NCBI RefSeq assembly: GCF_013376005.1
Contig: NZ_JABMJK010000005.1
Coordinates: 248,001-312,000 of the forward strand
DNA: 64,000 nt
Direction: 5' to 3'
Source of the DNA: Duganella sp. SG902
Lineage (GTDB): Bacteria > Pseudomonadota > Gammaproteobacteria > Burkholderiales > Burkholderiaceae_D
The translations under genes and the position numbers were made by a program. Under the pieces are notes generated by a model, which saw only the letters and a program-made list of their open reading frames with translations, did no database searches and was not told the origin of the DNA. Positions 21,307-30,081 of this stretch are shown in pieces (within the stretch, counting starts at the first letter, position 1; each line of letters opens with the position of its first letter).

Positions 21307-21830
21307 GATGAGTACCTCGACCAAAGCTCTGCGTGAAAATGGTTATTGTGGCCCGCGAGGGACTTGACGCGTCCACCGCCCAGCGTCTTTTGCACTCGCT
21401 CGTCGTTGAAGTAAACGATCTTGATCTTCGGGTGCTCGACAAACAGGCAGATCAGCTTGAGAGTGGCCTCAAGGTCGTATTCCTTGTCCCTGTAGCTGCA
21501 GCGCGCGGCTTGCCCGGTCATGTAGTCCTTGCGAACTGGCCGGCAATCCATCTCGATGCCCTTCTGGTGAGATTTGTGGTTGTCGTAAGCGAGGCCACCG
21601 TCGATACTGATGTTTCCGATCCCGAACTTCCGGTCGCATATGGCTCGCCATTGACGCTCAATCTGGAAAATCACAGTAAGCAAATTGGGGTGTGCATACT
21701 GCGCCAACTGGCCAGTACCCGGCACATTGTGAAGGGTGCCGTAGACGTAGTAGCCCGCATCTTCGGGTGCCTGGGGCAGCATATAGTAGCCGCGTGACTC
21801 CTTCGGTTGGATGGGAACGCCGGTCGACAT
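21303..21830 (-). CDS. LAS-type (M15/M74-like) peptidoglycan peptidase, putative type VI effector
   Basis: 175 residues without a signal peptide. HKSHQKGIEMD supplies His88 and Asp95, with the seven-residue spacing of the zinc ligands of MepA, and GHNNHFHAEL supplies the third ligand (His166, with His164 nearby). This is the LAS metallopeptidase pattern of enzymes that cut peptide cross-links in murein. Lack of a Sec signal and position 12 bases after hcp imply delivery by a type VI secretion system into the periplasm of rivals. An AAGGAGG ribosome site overlaps the hcp stop codon. The exact bond cut cannot be told. Confidence 0.68.
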   Translation of the reverse strand: MSTGVPIQPKESRGYYMLPQAPEDAGYYVYGTLHNVPGTGQLAQYAHPNLLTVIFQIERQWRAICDRKFGIGNISIDGGLAYDNHKSHQKGIEMDCRPVRKDYMTGQAARCSYRDKEYDLEATLKLICLFVEHPKIKIVYFNDERVQKTLGGGRVKSLAGHNNHFHAELWSRYSS

Positions 21831-21842
21831 GGCGGTTCCTCC

Positions 21843-22334
21843 TTAAACGCACTTGTTACTGGCCAGGCACCAGCCCCCAGCGGTGTTGCCGCCGGCGCCG
21901 CCAGCAATCTTCTGCTGGGTGTATTTCCACTTCACCCTGGAGTAGCTAAGCCCAATTTCGTCGTGAAGGATGTTGCCGTCGCTCAGTACCTGATCCATGT
22001 TGGAGATGATCACGTTTTCCAGCTCGACCTCGTAGTATTTCACGCGTTGCCCATCGCCATCGGCCCGCAAGAACTCCAGCTTCGCCTTCGGAATAGTTCT
22101 ACCCACCGAGCAGGTCTGCATTAGGATCGGCGAGGCCATGTCAGCCAGCTTTGTCAGCGAAATTGTGCGATGCTCGCAGCGCTCGGCTGTGTGGCCTCCA
22201 CCCGTCGAAGCCGTAGCACTGCGAGGTTGAACGACCCCGAAATGGGCGCTGGATATCTCGATCCAGCCCTGATGATCCGAGTCGGCAGATTCGCCCTTGA
22301 TGCCGTCGATTCGCAGGTATGCGTCCGTTGCCAT
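21843..22334 (-). CDS. hcp: Hcp family type VI secretion tube protein
   Basis: 163 residues beginning MATDAYLRIDGIKGESAD, the typical Hcp start, with GWIEI and a C-terminal GGWCLASNKCV like the usual GGWNLATNK. Hexameric rings of Hcp form the secreted tube and carry small effectors inside. The ATG at 22334 is fixed by GGAGG seven bases before it. A longer frame from 22370 is not needed. No sheath, baseplate or ATPase gene lies in the window, so this is an orphan hcp paired with its own effector and probable immunity gene. Confidence 0.92.
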   Translation of the reverse strand: MATDAYLRIDGIKGESADSDHQGWIEISSAHFGVVQPRSATASTGGGHTAERCEHRTISLTKLADMASPILMQTCSVGRTIPKAKLEFLRADGDGQRVKYYEVELENVIISNMDQVLSDGNILHDEIGLSYSRVKWKYTQQKIAGGAGGNTAGGWCLASNKCV

Positions 22335-22446
22335 GGTGCCTCCAAATAATTTGAGGAATACACCCGGCATTGTTACTTTTGCTTTGCGACTTTGATTTGG
22401 GTGGCGTCAAATGTGACGCAATTGAAATGGGAAAAGATGAGCAGCA

Positions 22447-23217
22447 TTATTGTTTGTTCACAGTTTCTTCGGACCGCAGCGTCAGCACTCGCACGCCGGT
22501 GCGGGTCACGGCCACGGTGTGTTCGAACTGGGCCGACAGCTGGCCGTCGCTGGTGACCACGGTCCAGCCGTCGTCTTCGGTGTGAACATGAGGGCGGCCG
22601 GCGTTGAGCATGGGTTCGATGGTGAAGACCATGCCTTCGCGCAGGATCAGCCCGGTTTTCGGGCGGCCCCAGTGCAGCACCTGCGGCGCTTCGTGCATTT
22701 CGCGGCCGATGCCGTGGCCGCAATACTCGCGCACCACCGAGTAGCCGTTGCGGCGCGCGTGGCGCTCGATGGCGTAGCCGATATCGCCCAGCTGCGCGCC
22801 CGGGCGCACGGCGCCGATGCCTTGCCACATCGCCTCATAGGTCGTCTGCACCAGCCGCTGCGCCGGCTGCGACACCGCGCCCACCAGATAAGTCTTGCTG
22901 GAATCGGCAATGTAGCCATTCTTCTCCAGCGTGATGTCGAAGTTGACGATATCGCCATCTTGCAGGATGTCCGAGGCGGAGGGCACGCCGTGGCACACCA
23001 CGCTGTTGCGCGAGGCATTCAGGGCGTAGGCGTAGCCGTACTGCCCTTTGCTGGCCGGACGCGCCTTGAGCTCGTTCACGATGAGGGCATCGACCCGGTC
23101 ATTCACTTCCATGGTCGACATGCCGATCAGCTCGAGCTTGTCCAGATAGCCGAACACACTAGCCAGCAGCCTGCCCGACTTGGCCATCAAGGCGATTTCC
23201 TCCGGCCGCTTGGTCAT
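22447..23217 (-). CDS. map: Type I methionine aminopeptidase, ParD-associated copy
   Basis: Removes N-terminal methionine from proteins. 256 residues with all five metal ligands in their usual settings: NFDIT, ADSSKTY, GHGIG, IEPM and FEHTVAVT. It overlaps the ParD-like gene by four bases (ATGA) and is therefore translated with it. The essential housekeeping map normally sits next to rpsB, so this is likely a second copy with a special role. It could act with the ParD-like protein, but no toxin activity is shown by the sequence. Confidence 0.93.
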   Translation of the reverse strand: MTKRPEEIALMAKSGRLLASVFGYLDKLELIGMSTMEVNDRVDALIVNELKARPASKGQYGYAYALNASRNSVVCHGVPSASDILQDGDIVNFDITLEKNGYIADSSKTYLVGAVSQPAQRLVQTTYEAMWQGIGAVRPGAQLGDIGYAIERHARRNGYSVVREYCGHGIGREMHEAPQVLHWGRPKTGLILREGMVFTIEPMLNAGRPHVHTEDDGWTVVTSDGQLSAQFEHTVAVTRTGVRVLTLRSEETVNKQ

Positions 23218-23426
23218 ATCGAGACCGCCCTGAGCGCTTGCGCGTCCACCCCGGCCGCGCGCAGTTCGCGGCCGACGATCTCATTGAAACTCTGCGTCGG
23301 ATTCATCTCGCACAGCATGCCGATCTTGATCCAGAACGCCGCCTGCGCGTTGATCGAGCGGCAGCCCACGGCGCTGGCCTTGCGGATCTGGTCGTGCAGT
23401 TCCTCGTCGATGTTCACAATCCCCAT
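23214..23426 (-). CDS. ParD-like antitoxin family protein
   Basis: A 70-residue protein with MGIVNIDEELHDQIRKAS, the ribbon-helix-helix start of ParD-like antitoxins, then NAQAAFWIKIGMLCEMNP. It should dimerise and bind DNA. GGAG lies upstream of the ATG. It is the first gene of an operon whose second gene is a methionine aminopeptidase rather than a ParE toxin. A palindromic operator candidate lies immediately upstream, consistent with autoregulation. Confidence 0.8.
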   Translation of the reverse strand: MGIVNIDEELHDQIRKASAVGCRSINAQAAFWIKIGMLCEMNPTQSFNEIVGRELRAAGVDAQALRAVSI

Positions 23427-23438
23427 ACCTCACTCCAA

Positions 23439-23457
23439 TATACGAAACGTATACGAA
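23439..23457. promoter_or_regulatory. Candidate operator of the ParD-like/map operon
   Basis: TATACGAA occurs twice, at 23439-23446 and 23450-23457, one helical turn apart, and encloses the perfect palindrome CGTATACG (23448-23455). It lies 13-31 bases before the ParD-like start codon. Ribbon-helix-helix antitoxins typically bind such paired short repeats. Confidence 0.5.
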
Positions 23458-23620
23458 GTATATATGCATCTCGCGCCGCATGGCAAACGCTGACTAACAC
23501 CCGGGCTTGAATTTATAAGACAAAACGCATTTTGCTAGCATTGCTGTCACCGGTGCTACCGCGGAACGCGCATACCGCACTACGCTGGCGGGATTGTCCC
23601 TCCCGGTTGCCGATACCTTC

Positions 23621-24313
23621 ATGATCCGCATTCTCATCGCCGATGATCACGCCATCGTCCGCAGCGCCACGCTGTTATTGTTTGGCCAGACCGATGACCT
23701 GACGGTCGTGGCCGAGGCCAGCCACGCCGAGCAGTTGCTCGATCATCTGCGCCGCACGTCCTGCGACCTGGTGCTGCTGGATATGTCGATGCCCGGCCTG
23801 AGCGGGATCGAATTGATCCAGCGCGTCCGCGCCGAGGCCCCGACCCTGCCCATTCTGGTGTTAAGCATGCACAACGAGGCGCTGCTGGCGCAGCGCGCGC
23901 TGAAGGCCGGCGCCAACGGCTACCTCACCAAGGATAGCGAGCCGGAGGCCTTGCTGCTGGCGGTGCGCGAGGTGGCCGGCGGCGGCCGCTATCTCGCCCC
24001 CGCCGTGGCCGCCGAGCTCGCGTACGGGCAATACCTGGATTGCCACCAACAACTGTCGGCGCGCGAGCAAAGCGTGTTCCGGCTGCTGGTCCTCGGCAAG
24101 ACGGTGAACCAGATCGCCGCGGAGTTGTCGATCGCCAGCCGCACGGTCAGCGCGCACAAGGCCAGCCTGATGCAGAAGATGGGCTTCCAGAGCAATACCG
24201 CCATGCTGCGCTATGGCATGGTGCACGCCGTGGCGGCGTCCTGCCACCCCACCCCAACTCAGGAAAACCCTACAGCGTTTTCAGAATCCCGCAGTGTCCG
24301 TCCCCATCAGTAA
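23621..24313 (+). CDS. NarL/FixJ-type response regulator
   Basis: 230 residues: receiver domain with phospho-Asp in LVLLDMSMPGLSG and Lys in YLTKDSEPE, and a C-terminal LuxR helix-turn-helix (LSAREQSVFRLLVLGKTVNQ, then SIASRTVSAHKA). ATG at 23621 gives the usual MIRILIADDH start. A TTG at 23594 would add nine residues. No histidine kinase is adjacent, so it is an orphan. It lies 92 bases before the xyloglucanase gene on the same strand and may control it. Confidence 0.9.
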   Translation: MIRILIADDHAIVRSATLLLFGQTDDLTVVAEASHAEQLLDHLRRTSCDLVLLDMSMPGLSGIELIQRVRAEAPTLPILVLSMHNEALLAQRALKAGANGYLTKDSEPEALLLAVREVAGGGRYLAPAVAAELAYGQYLDCHQQLSAREQSVFRLLVLGKTVNQIAAELSIASRTVSAHKASLMQKMGFQSNTAMLRYGMVHAVAASCHPTPTQENPTAFSESRSVRPHQ

Positions 24314-24405
24314 TTCATACCATTGCTCGACGCCGGCCTCGGCGTTCCTGCGGCGGGCGCGTCCCGCCGCGGAAGACAACTCAGCATATCAAAGGGGGAA
24401 ATTTC

Positions 24406-26898
24406 GTGACGTTGAAACCAATCTGCGCGCTGCTGTCGGCAGCGCTGTTGCTGGCGCCTGTGGCCCAGGCCGAAACCTATAAGTGGGACGCGATCGCCAT
24501 GGGCGGCGGCGGTTTTGTGACCGGCGTGGTGCCCGCCAAATCCGAGCGTGGCGTGTTCTACGCCCGCACCGACGTCGGCGGCGCCTACCGCTGGGATGCC
24601 CACAATGAACGCTGGGTGCCCTTGCTGGACTGGCTGTCGGACAGCCGTGTCGGCTTGCTGGGCGTGCTGTCGATCGCGGTCGATCCCAAAAACGCCGCCA
24701 ACCTGTATGTGATGGCCGGCACCAGTTACTTCAACAACGGCAACAGCGCCATCCTGCGCTCGATCGACTATGGCCAGACCTTCAGCCTGGTCGATGTCAG
24801 CGCGCAATTCAAGGTGCACGGCAATGCCGGCGGGCGCCAGAATGGCGAACGGCTGCAGGTCGATCCGGGCGACAGCCAGGTGCTGTACGCCGGCACCCAG
24901 CAGGACGGCCTGTTCAAGAGCACCGATGGCGGCGCCAGCTGGAACCGGCTGGCCGCGCTGCCGGTGACCACCACCGCCAATGGCAACGGCATCAGTTTTG
25001 TGCTGCTCGATCCTGCTAGCGCTAACAACGGCGCCGCCAAGCGGCTGGTGGTGGGCGTGTCGCGCTGGCCGTCGGTCGGCGCCAACCTGTATTACAGCGG
25101 CGATGGCGGCGCCAGCTTCTGGGAAATCAAGGGCGGCCCGGCCGACCTGATGCCGCAGCGCGCGGTCATCTCGCCGGACAACAAGTTGTACATCACCTAC
25201 GCCAACGGCGCCGGCCCCTCCCCCAACAAGGATCTGTACGAAATGCTGGATAAAGGCCAGATCTGGGAGTACGACATCGTCAACTACCGCTGGACCAATG
25301 TCACGCCGGCCGGCGTCGGCGGCCCGTTCGGCGGCATCAGCATGGACCCGAGCAACCCCAAGCATCTGGTGGCATCCACCAGCGGCGCCTGGATGGCGCA
25401 GAACGATAGCTGGGGCGACCACGTGTTCACCACGCGCGACGCCGGCCGCAGCTGGGTGGACGTGGTGCAGCGCGGTTTCGCGGTCGACACCAACGACATG
25501 GATTGGAGCAAGAACGTCGCCATCCACTGGGCCGGCGACGTGCAGTTCGATCCGTTTGACACCAAGAGCGCCTGGCTGATCTCCGGCAACGGCGTCTACC
25601 GCACGACCGACCTCGACGCCGCGCCCACCACCTGGCGGTTCGACGTCAAGGGCATGGAGGAGACGGTGCCCTACCAGGTGCTCAGCCTGCCGAACTGGGG
25701 CCCGACCGTGACGGCCATCGGCGATTTCGACGGCTTCCTGCAATGGGACCTGAGCAAGTACGGCTGGCGCCACAACCCGTCGATGGGCACCACGACCAGC
25801 CTGGTCAGCACGCCGGACGCGCGGCTGATGGTGCGGGTCGGCAATGACCTGTACTATTCCACCGACAAGGGCGCGAGCTGGACCCAATCGAAGCCGCCCA
25901 AGGCCACCCATGGCACGCTGGCGCTGTCGGCCGACGGCGCGGTGCTGCTGCACAGCCCCTCGGACAAGAATGACAGCACGCACACCTACCGCTCCTCCGA
26001 TTACGGCAACAGCTGGACCCTGGTGGACAGCGTCAAGCTCAGCAACGCCATGCCGGTGGGCGACCCGGTCAATCCGAAGAAGTTCTACGTCTACGACAAC
26101 GTCGCCGGCCGCATGCTGGTCAGCTACGACACCGGCTGGACCTTCTGGCCCACCAACGCCGCGCTGAAAGTCGGCGGCGAGAAGCGCATCGCCGCCACCC
26201 CGGGCGCCGAGGGCGACCTGTGGGTCTGCCAGGGCGACGGCGGGTTGCTGCACACCACCGACACCGCGCAGAGCTTCACCAGGATCCAGGCCGTCAACGC
26301 CTGCGACGCGGTCGGGCTGGGTGTGGCGCCGTGGGGCGGCGACTATCCCACCGTGTACATCGCCGGCACCGTGGGCGGCGTGCGCGGCGTGCTGCGCTCG
26401 ATCGACCGCGGCAACACCTGGGTGCGCGTGAATGACGACGACCACCAGTACGGCGGCATCGGCAACGCCCGCCTCATCACCGGCGACAGCAATGTGTTTG
26501 GCCGGGTGTACATGAGCACGGTGGGGCGCGGCGTGGTCTACGGCCAGCCGGCCGACGACGGCGACGTGGCGGTGACGGCGGCAGGCGGCGGCGCGGCCTT
26601 GGCCAACAAGTGCGACTATGTGGTCACCAAGTCGTGGCAGGGCGGGTATACCGCCGAGATCCGCATCACCAACAACCGCAAGAGCGCGGTCAATGGCTGG
26701 AGCGTGCATTGGCGCTACAGCGACAATTCGGTGGTGGGCAGCGCTTGGAATGCGGCGTTGAGCGGCTCGGCGCCGGAGTACACGGCCACCGCCAACCAGA
26801 GCTGGAACACCGTCATCGCGCCGGGCGGCACCGCCACGGTGGGCATCAGCGTCACCGGCTCGGTCATCCCGACCGTCACCGGCGACGTCTGCAACTAG
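24406..26898 (+). CDS. Secreted GH74 xyloglucanase with C-terminal CBM2
   Basis: An 830-residue extracellular enzyme that cuts plant xyloglucan. The GTG start at 24406 is chosen from the strong ribosome site AAAGGGGGAA just before it and the signal peptide that follows (MTLKPICALLSAALLLAPVAQA). The catalytic part is a tandem beta-propeller with repeated sialidase-like Asp boxes (for example STDGGASWNR, SIDRGNTWVRV) and the GH74 TDVGGAYRWD motif. A CBM2 cellulose-binding domain (about 735-830, CDYVVTKSWQGGYTAEI...) closes it. It overlaps the stop of the convergent MFS gene by four bases. The organism probably meets plant material. Confidence 0.92.
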   Translation: MTLKPICALLSAALLLAPVAQAETYKWDAIAMGGGGFVTGVVPAKSERGVFYARTDVGGAYRWDAHNERWVPLLDWLSDSRVGLLGVLSIAVDPKNAANLYVMAGTSYFNNGNSAILRSIDYGQTFSLVDVSAQFKVHGNAGGRQNGERLQVDPGDSQVLYAGTQQDGLFKSTDGGASWNRLAALPVTTTANGNGISFVLLDPASANNGAAKRLVVGVSRWPSVGANLYYSGDGGASFWEIKGGPADLMPQRAVISPDNKLYITYANGAGPSPNKDLYEMLDKGQIWEYDIVNYRWTNVTPAGVGGPFGGISMDPSNPKHLVASTSGAWMAQNDSWGDHVFTTRDAGRSWVDVVQRGFAVDTNDMDWSKNVAIHWAGDVQFDPFDTKSAWLISGNGVYRTTDLDAAPTTWRFDVKGMEETVPYQVLSLPNWGPTVTAIGDFDGFLQWDLSKYGWRHNPSMGTTTSLVSTPDARLMVRVGNDLYYSTDKGASWTQSKPPKATHGTLALSADGAVLLHSPSDKNDSTHTYRSSDYGNSWTLVDSVKLSNAMPVGDPVNPKKFYVYDNVAGRMLVSYDTGWTFWPTNAALKVGGEKRIAATPGAEGDLWVCQGDGGLLHTTDTAQSFTRIQAVNACDAVGLGVAPWGGDYPTVYIAGTVGGVRGVLRSIDRGNTWVRVNDDDHQYGGIGNARLITGDSNVFGRVYMSTVGRGVVYGQPADDGDVAVTAAGGGAALANKCDYVVTKSWQGGYTAEIRITNNRKSAVNGWSVHWRYSDNSVVGSAWNAALSGSAPEYTATANQSWNTVIAPGGTATVGISVTGSVIPTVTGDVCN

Positions 26899-28172
26899 CC
26901 GTGCTCCGGGATCGGCGCTGACACCAGGAAGTGGTACGCCATCGCCCCGCCAAAGGCGATGGCGGCGCCGGTCAGCAGCGCCGGCACGAAGGACCAGCCC
27001 TGCGCGATGTAGCCGGTCAGCACCGGCGCCAGCGCGCCGCCGAGGAAGCCGCCGAAGTTCTGGATCGCGCCCAGCGAGGCGATGCGGCTGGGCGGCGCCG
27101 CCACCGTCGCCAGCGACCAGGCGCAGGCGGACGAGGCGTTGGCCAGGAAGATCACCATGGCGATGCAGGCCACCGCCAGCACATTGCTCTCCACCAGCGC
27201 CGCCGGGATGGTGAACGCCACCATGCCCAGCATGGTGGCCACCACCGCGTTGCGGCGGCCGGCGATCGGCGAGGCGGCGTGCCTGACCACCCGGTCGGAC
27301 GCCCAGCCCGCCACCAGCGCGCCGGCGAAGCCGCACAGGAAGGGAATCGCCGCCGCGATGCCGGCGTAGGCCAGGTCCATGTGGCGCTCGGCGCGCAGGT
27401 AGCCGGGCAGCCAGGTCAGGTAGACCCAGTTCAGGTACACCGAGCCGAAGAAGCCCAGCATCATGCCCCAGGTGGTGCGGTGCCGGAACAGCGCGCACCA
27501 GGCGGCGAAGCTGGCCTTGGGCGCGGCCGCGCCGGCCCCGGCCACCTCCAGGTAGGCGCGCTCGCCGGCGCTCATCCGCGCACGCACCGGGTCGCGGTAC
27601 AGGCCCACCCATGCGACGGCGGCGACGATGCCCAGCGCGCCGGTGACGAAGAACGCCCAGTGCCAGCTGGTGGCCTGGATCAGTGGCGGCAGGCACAGCG
27701 GCGCCAGCGCCATGCCCAGCGGCGAGGCCGAGTTGAAGATGCCGGTCGGCGTGCCGCGCGCGCGCGGCGGGAACCAGTTGCTCACGGCGCGCGCCGCCGC
27801 CGGGAAGTGCGGCGCCTCGCCGATGCCCAGCGCGATGCGGGCCAGCACGAAATAGCCGAAGGTGGCGGCCAGCCCGCCGGCCGCCTGCGCCACCGACCAC
27901 AGCAGCAGCCCGGCGCCCAGCAGCCAGCGCGGGCCGATCTTGTCGACCAGCGCGCCGACCGGCAACTGGCACAGCGCGTAGCTCCACGAGAACGCCGATA
28001 GCAGCAGGCCCATCTGGCCCAGCGAGAGTCCGAGGTCGGCGCGGATGAATTCATTGGCCACGGCCAGCGTGGCGCGGTCGAGGTAGTTGATCACGCCGCA
28101 CACCACCAGCAGCGCCAGTGTCAGGGTTTGGCGGCCGCGCAGGCGGGCGGAAGGGGCTGGGAGGGTCGTCAT
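26895..28172 (-). CDS. MFS transporter, ACS family (hexuronate/glucarate-type)
   Basis: A 425-residue, 12-helix inner membrane transporter. GVINYLDRATLAVA near the first helix and GIGEAPHFPAAARAVSNWFP are typical of the anion:cation symporter family, which imports sugar acids. The ATG at 28172 (MTTLPAP) is preferred over 28190. It is convergent with the xyloglucanase. Uptake of products of plant cell wall breakdown is plausible but not shown. Confidence 0.87.
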   Translation of the reverse strand: MTTLPAPSARLRGRQTLTLALLVVCGVINYLDRATLAVANEFIRADLGLSLGQMGLLLSAFSWSYALCQLPVGALVDKIGPRWLLGAGLLLWSVAQAAGGLAATFGYFVLARIALGIGEAPHFPAAARAVSNWFPPRARGTPTGIFNSASPLGMALAPLCLPPLIQATSWHWAFFVTGALGIVAAVAWVGLYRDPVRARMSAGERAYLEVAGAGAAAPKASFAAWCALFRHRTTWGMMLGFFGSVYLNWVYLTWLPGYLRAERHMDLAYAGIAAAIPFLCGFAGALVAGWASDRVVRHAASPIAGRRNAVVATMLGMVAFTIPAALVESNVLAVACIAMVIFLANASSACAWSLATVAAPPSRIASLGAIQNFGGFLGGALAPVLTGYIAQGWSFVPALLTGAAIAFGGAMAYHFLVSAPIPEHG

Positions 28173-28215
28173 GGCGGCGAGTATAGCCAACTCCGCCGTG
28201 CGGGCGGGAATTTCC

Positions 28216-30081
28216 TCAGCCGGCCGGCGCCAGCGCCAGGTAGCGCGCGGCGAAGTCCTGCGGCGGCATCGGCTTGCCGAGCAGGAAGCCCTGCACCATC
28301 TCGCAGCCGGCCGCGCGCAACCAGTCCAGCTGGGCCTGGTCTTCCACGCCCTCCGCCACCACCGACAGGCCGAAGCCGTGCGCCAGCGCCAGGATGGCGT
28401 GGATCACCGTCTCGCCGCGCTGCGGCAGCAGCTGCACGAAGCTGCGGTCCACCTTGAGCTGGTTGATCGGGAAGCTTTGCAGGTAGGCCAGCGACGAGTA
28501 GCCGGTGCCGAAATCGTCGATCGACAGGCGCACGCCGAGCGCCCGCGCGGCCTGCATGAAGGCCACCGCGCCGGCGACGTCCTCCATCAGCACGCTTTCG
28601 GTCAGCTCCAGCTCCAGCCGCTCGGGCGGCAGCCCGCTCAGCGCCAGCGCGCGCATCACGTCGTCGATGAAGCCCGGCTCGCGCAGCTGGCGCGCCGACA
28701 TGTTCACGGCCAGCGTCAGCGCCGGCGCGCCGGCGCGGTCCCACGCCATCACGTCCTGGCAGGCGCGGTGCAGCACCCAGCTGCCCAGTTGCACGATCAG
28801 GCCGCTGTCCTCGGCGATCGGGATGAACTCGGCCGGCGACACCAGCCCGTGCTCGGGATGGCGCCAGCGCAGCAGCGCCTCGACCCCGGCCAGCGCGCCG
28901 CCGGCGCACTCGAACTGCGGCTGGTAGTGCAGCGCCAGCTGCCGCTGCTCGATGGCGTGGCGCAGCTCGCGCTCGAGCGCGGCGCGGCGCTGGGTGGCGG
29001 CGGTCATGGCCGGCACGAACTCGGCCAGGCGGTTGCGGCCGCCGTGCTTGGCGTGGTACAGCGCGGTGTCGGCGCTGCTCACCAGTTCGCTCATGCTGGC
29101 GGCGTCGTTCGGATACAGGCACAGGCCGACGCTGGCGGTGGCGAAGAACTCGCCCGACTCCAGCTGGAACGGCCGCCGCAGCGCCCGCGTGACCTGGTCC
29201 GCCACCGCCAGCGCGGTGGCGCGGTCGGCCACCGGCCACGCGACGATGGCGAACTCGTCGCCGCCGATGCGCCCCACCAGGTCGGTCGCGCGCACCGCGC
29301 CCAGCAGGGCGGTGGCCACCTGCTTGAGCAATTCGTCGCCGGCCGCGTGGCCGGCGGTGTCGTTGACCACCTTGAAGTTGTCGAGGTCGACCAGCAGCAG
29401 CGCCAGTTGCTGGCCCCGCGCCCGCGCGCGCTCCAGATCGACCGCCAGCCGCGCGTAGGTGGAATGGCGGTTGGGCAGCTGGGTCACGTGGTCGGTGTGC
29501 GCCATGTAGTCGAGCTTGCGCTCGGCGGCCGCCACGCGCGCGCGCGTCTTGCGGCTCAGCACGGCCACCGCCAGCATCGCCAGCAGCGAGGCCACCGCCA
29601 GCAGGCCGAGGTAGCGCAGCATGGCGGCGCGCACCCGGCCGGTGCTGGTCTGCAGCACGATCTGACCCAGCACGTTGTTGCGCAGGCGCACCGTCTCGGT
29701 CACGGTCACCACGCCGTCCGGGCTGGCGCCGGCGGCCGGCTGGCGCGCCGGCAGATGGCTGTCCGGATAGGCGAACTCGGCGAACAGCCTGCCGTCCTTG
29801 TCGTAGATGCCGATCGCGCGCAGGCCGGGCGCGTAGCGGAAGGCGCGCAGCACGTCGCGCGCGGCCTCCTGGTCGCCAAACATCAGCGGCGCGGTCACGC
29901 TGTCGGCCACGATGGCGGCCTGCACGCGCGCGCCCTCGGTCAGCCCGTGGCGCATGTCGAGCAGCTGGTAGGCGATCAGCACCACGCAGGTGATCACCAG
30001 CGCGGCCACGGCCGCGATCATCTGGCTGGTGCCGAGCGTGCTGGCGATCGGCGCCGGCGTCGGGTCGGGCGTGCGTTTCAT
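28216..30081 (-). CDS. CHASE8-GGDEF-EAL protein (YfiN-like with added EAL)
   Basis: 621 residues. Membrane helix (about 20-42), periplasmic CHASE8 domain (APLMFGDQEAARDVL, IGIYDKDGRL), second helix (about 180-200), GGDEF with intact IGGDEF near 272, and EAL with GVEALLRW near 400. Both active sites look complete. The start codon overlaps the yfiR stop (ATGA), so they are co-translated. In the YfiBNR system of Pseudomonas, periplasmic YfiR holds the CHASE8 cyclase YfiN inactive. The same logic is likely here, with an extra phosphodiesterase domain. Confidence 0.92.
   Translation of the reverse strand: MKRTPDPTPAPIASTLGTSQMIAAVAALVITCVVLIAYQLLDMRHGLTEGARVQAAIVADSVTAPLMFGDQEAARDVLRAFRYAPGLRAIGIYDKDGRLFAEFAYPDSHLPARQPAAGASPDGVVTVTETVRLRNNVLGQIVLQTSTGRVRAAMLRYLGLLAVASLLAMLAVAVLSRKTRARVAAAERKLDYMAHTDHVTQLPNRHSTYARLAVDLERARARGQQLALLLVDLDNFKVVNDTAGHAAGDELLKQVATALLGAVRATDLVGRIGGDEFAIVAWPVADRATALAVADQVTRALRRPFQLESGEFFATASVGLCLYPNDAASMSELVSSADTALYHAKHGGRNRLAEFVPAMTAATQRRAALERELRHAIEQRQLALHYQPQFECAGGALAGVEALLRWRHPEHGLVSPAEFIPIAEDSGLIVQLGSWVLHRACQDVMAWDRAGAPALTLAVNMSARQLREPGFIDDVMRALALSGLPPERLELELTESVLMEDVAGAVAFMQAARALGVRLSIDDFGTGYSSLAYLQSFPINQLKVDRSFVQLLPQRGETVIHAILALAHGFGLSVVAEGVEDQAQLDWLRAAGCEMVQGFLLGKPMPPQDFAARYLALAPAG

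Noticed and set aside
18521..22446. A tRNA or integrase attachment site for the accessory segment
   Set aside because: I found no tRNA-like cloverleaf, no integrase gene and no long direct repeats at the two ends.
23214..23426. A ParE toxin partner for the ParD-like protein
   Set aside because: No ParE-like frame lies on either side. The coupled gene is a clear methionine aminopeptidase.
24307..27987. A 1226-codon minus-strand frame across the xyloglucanase and MFS genes
   Set aside because: Low-complexity Arg/Ala/Gly/Val sequence antisense to GH74 and in another frame of the MFS gene. No ribosome site and no recognisable fold.
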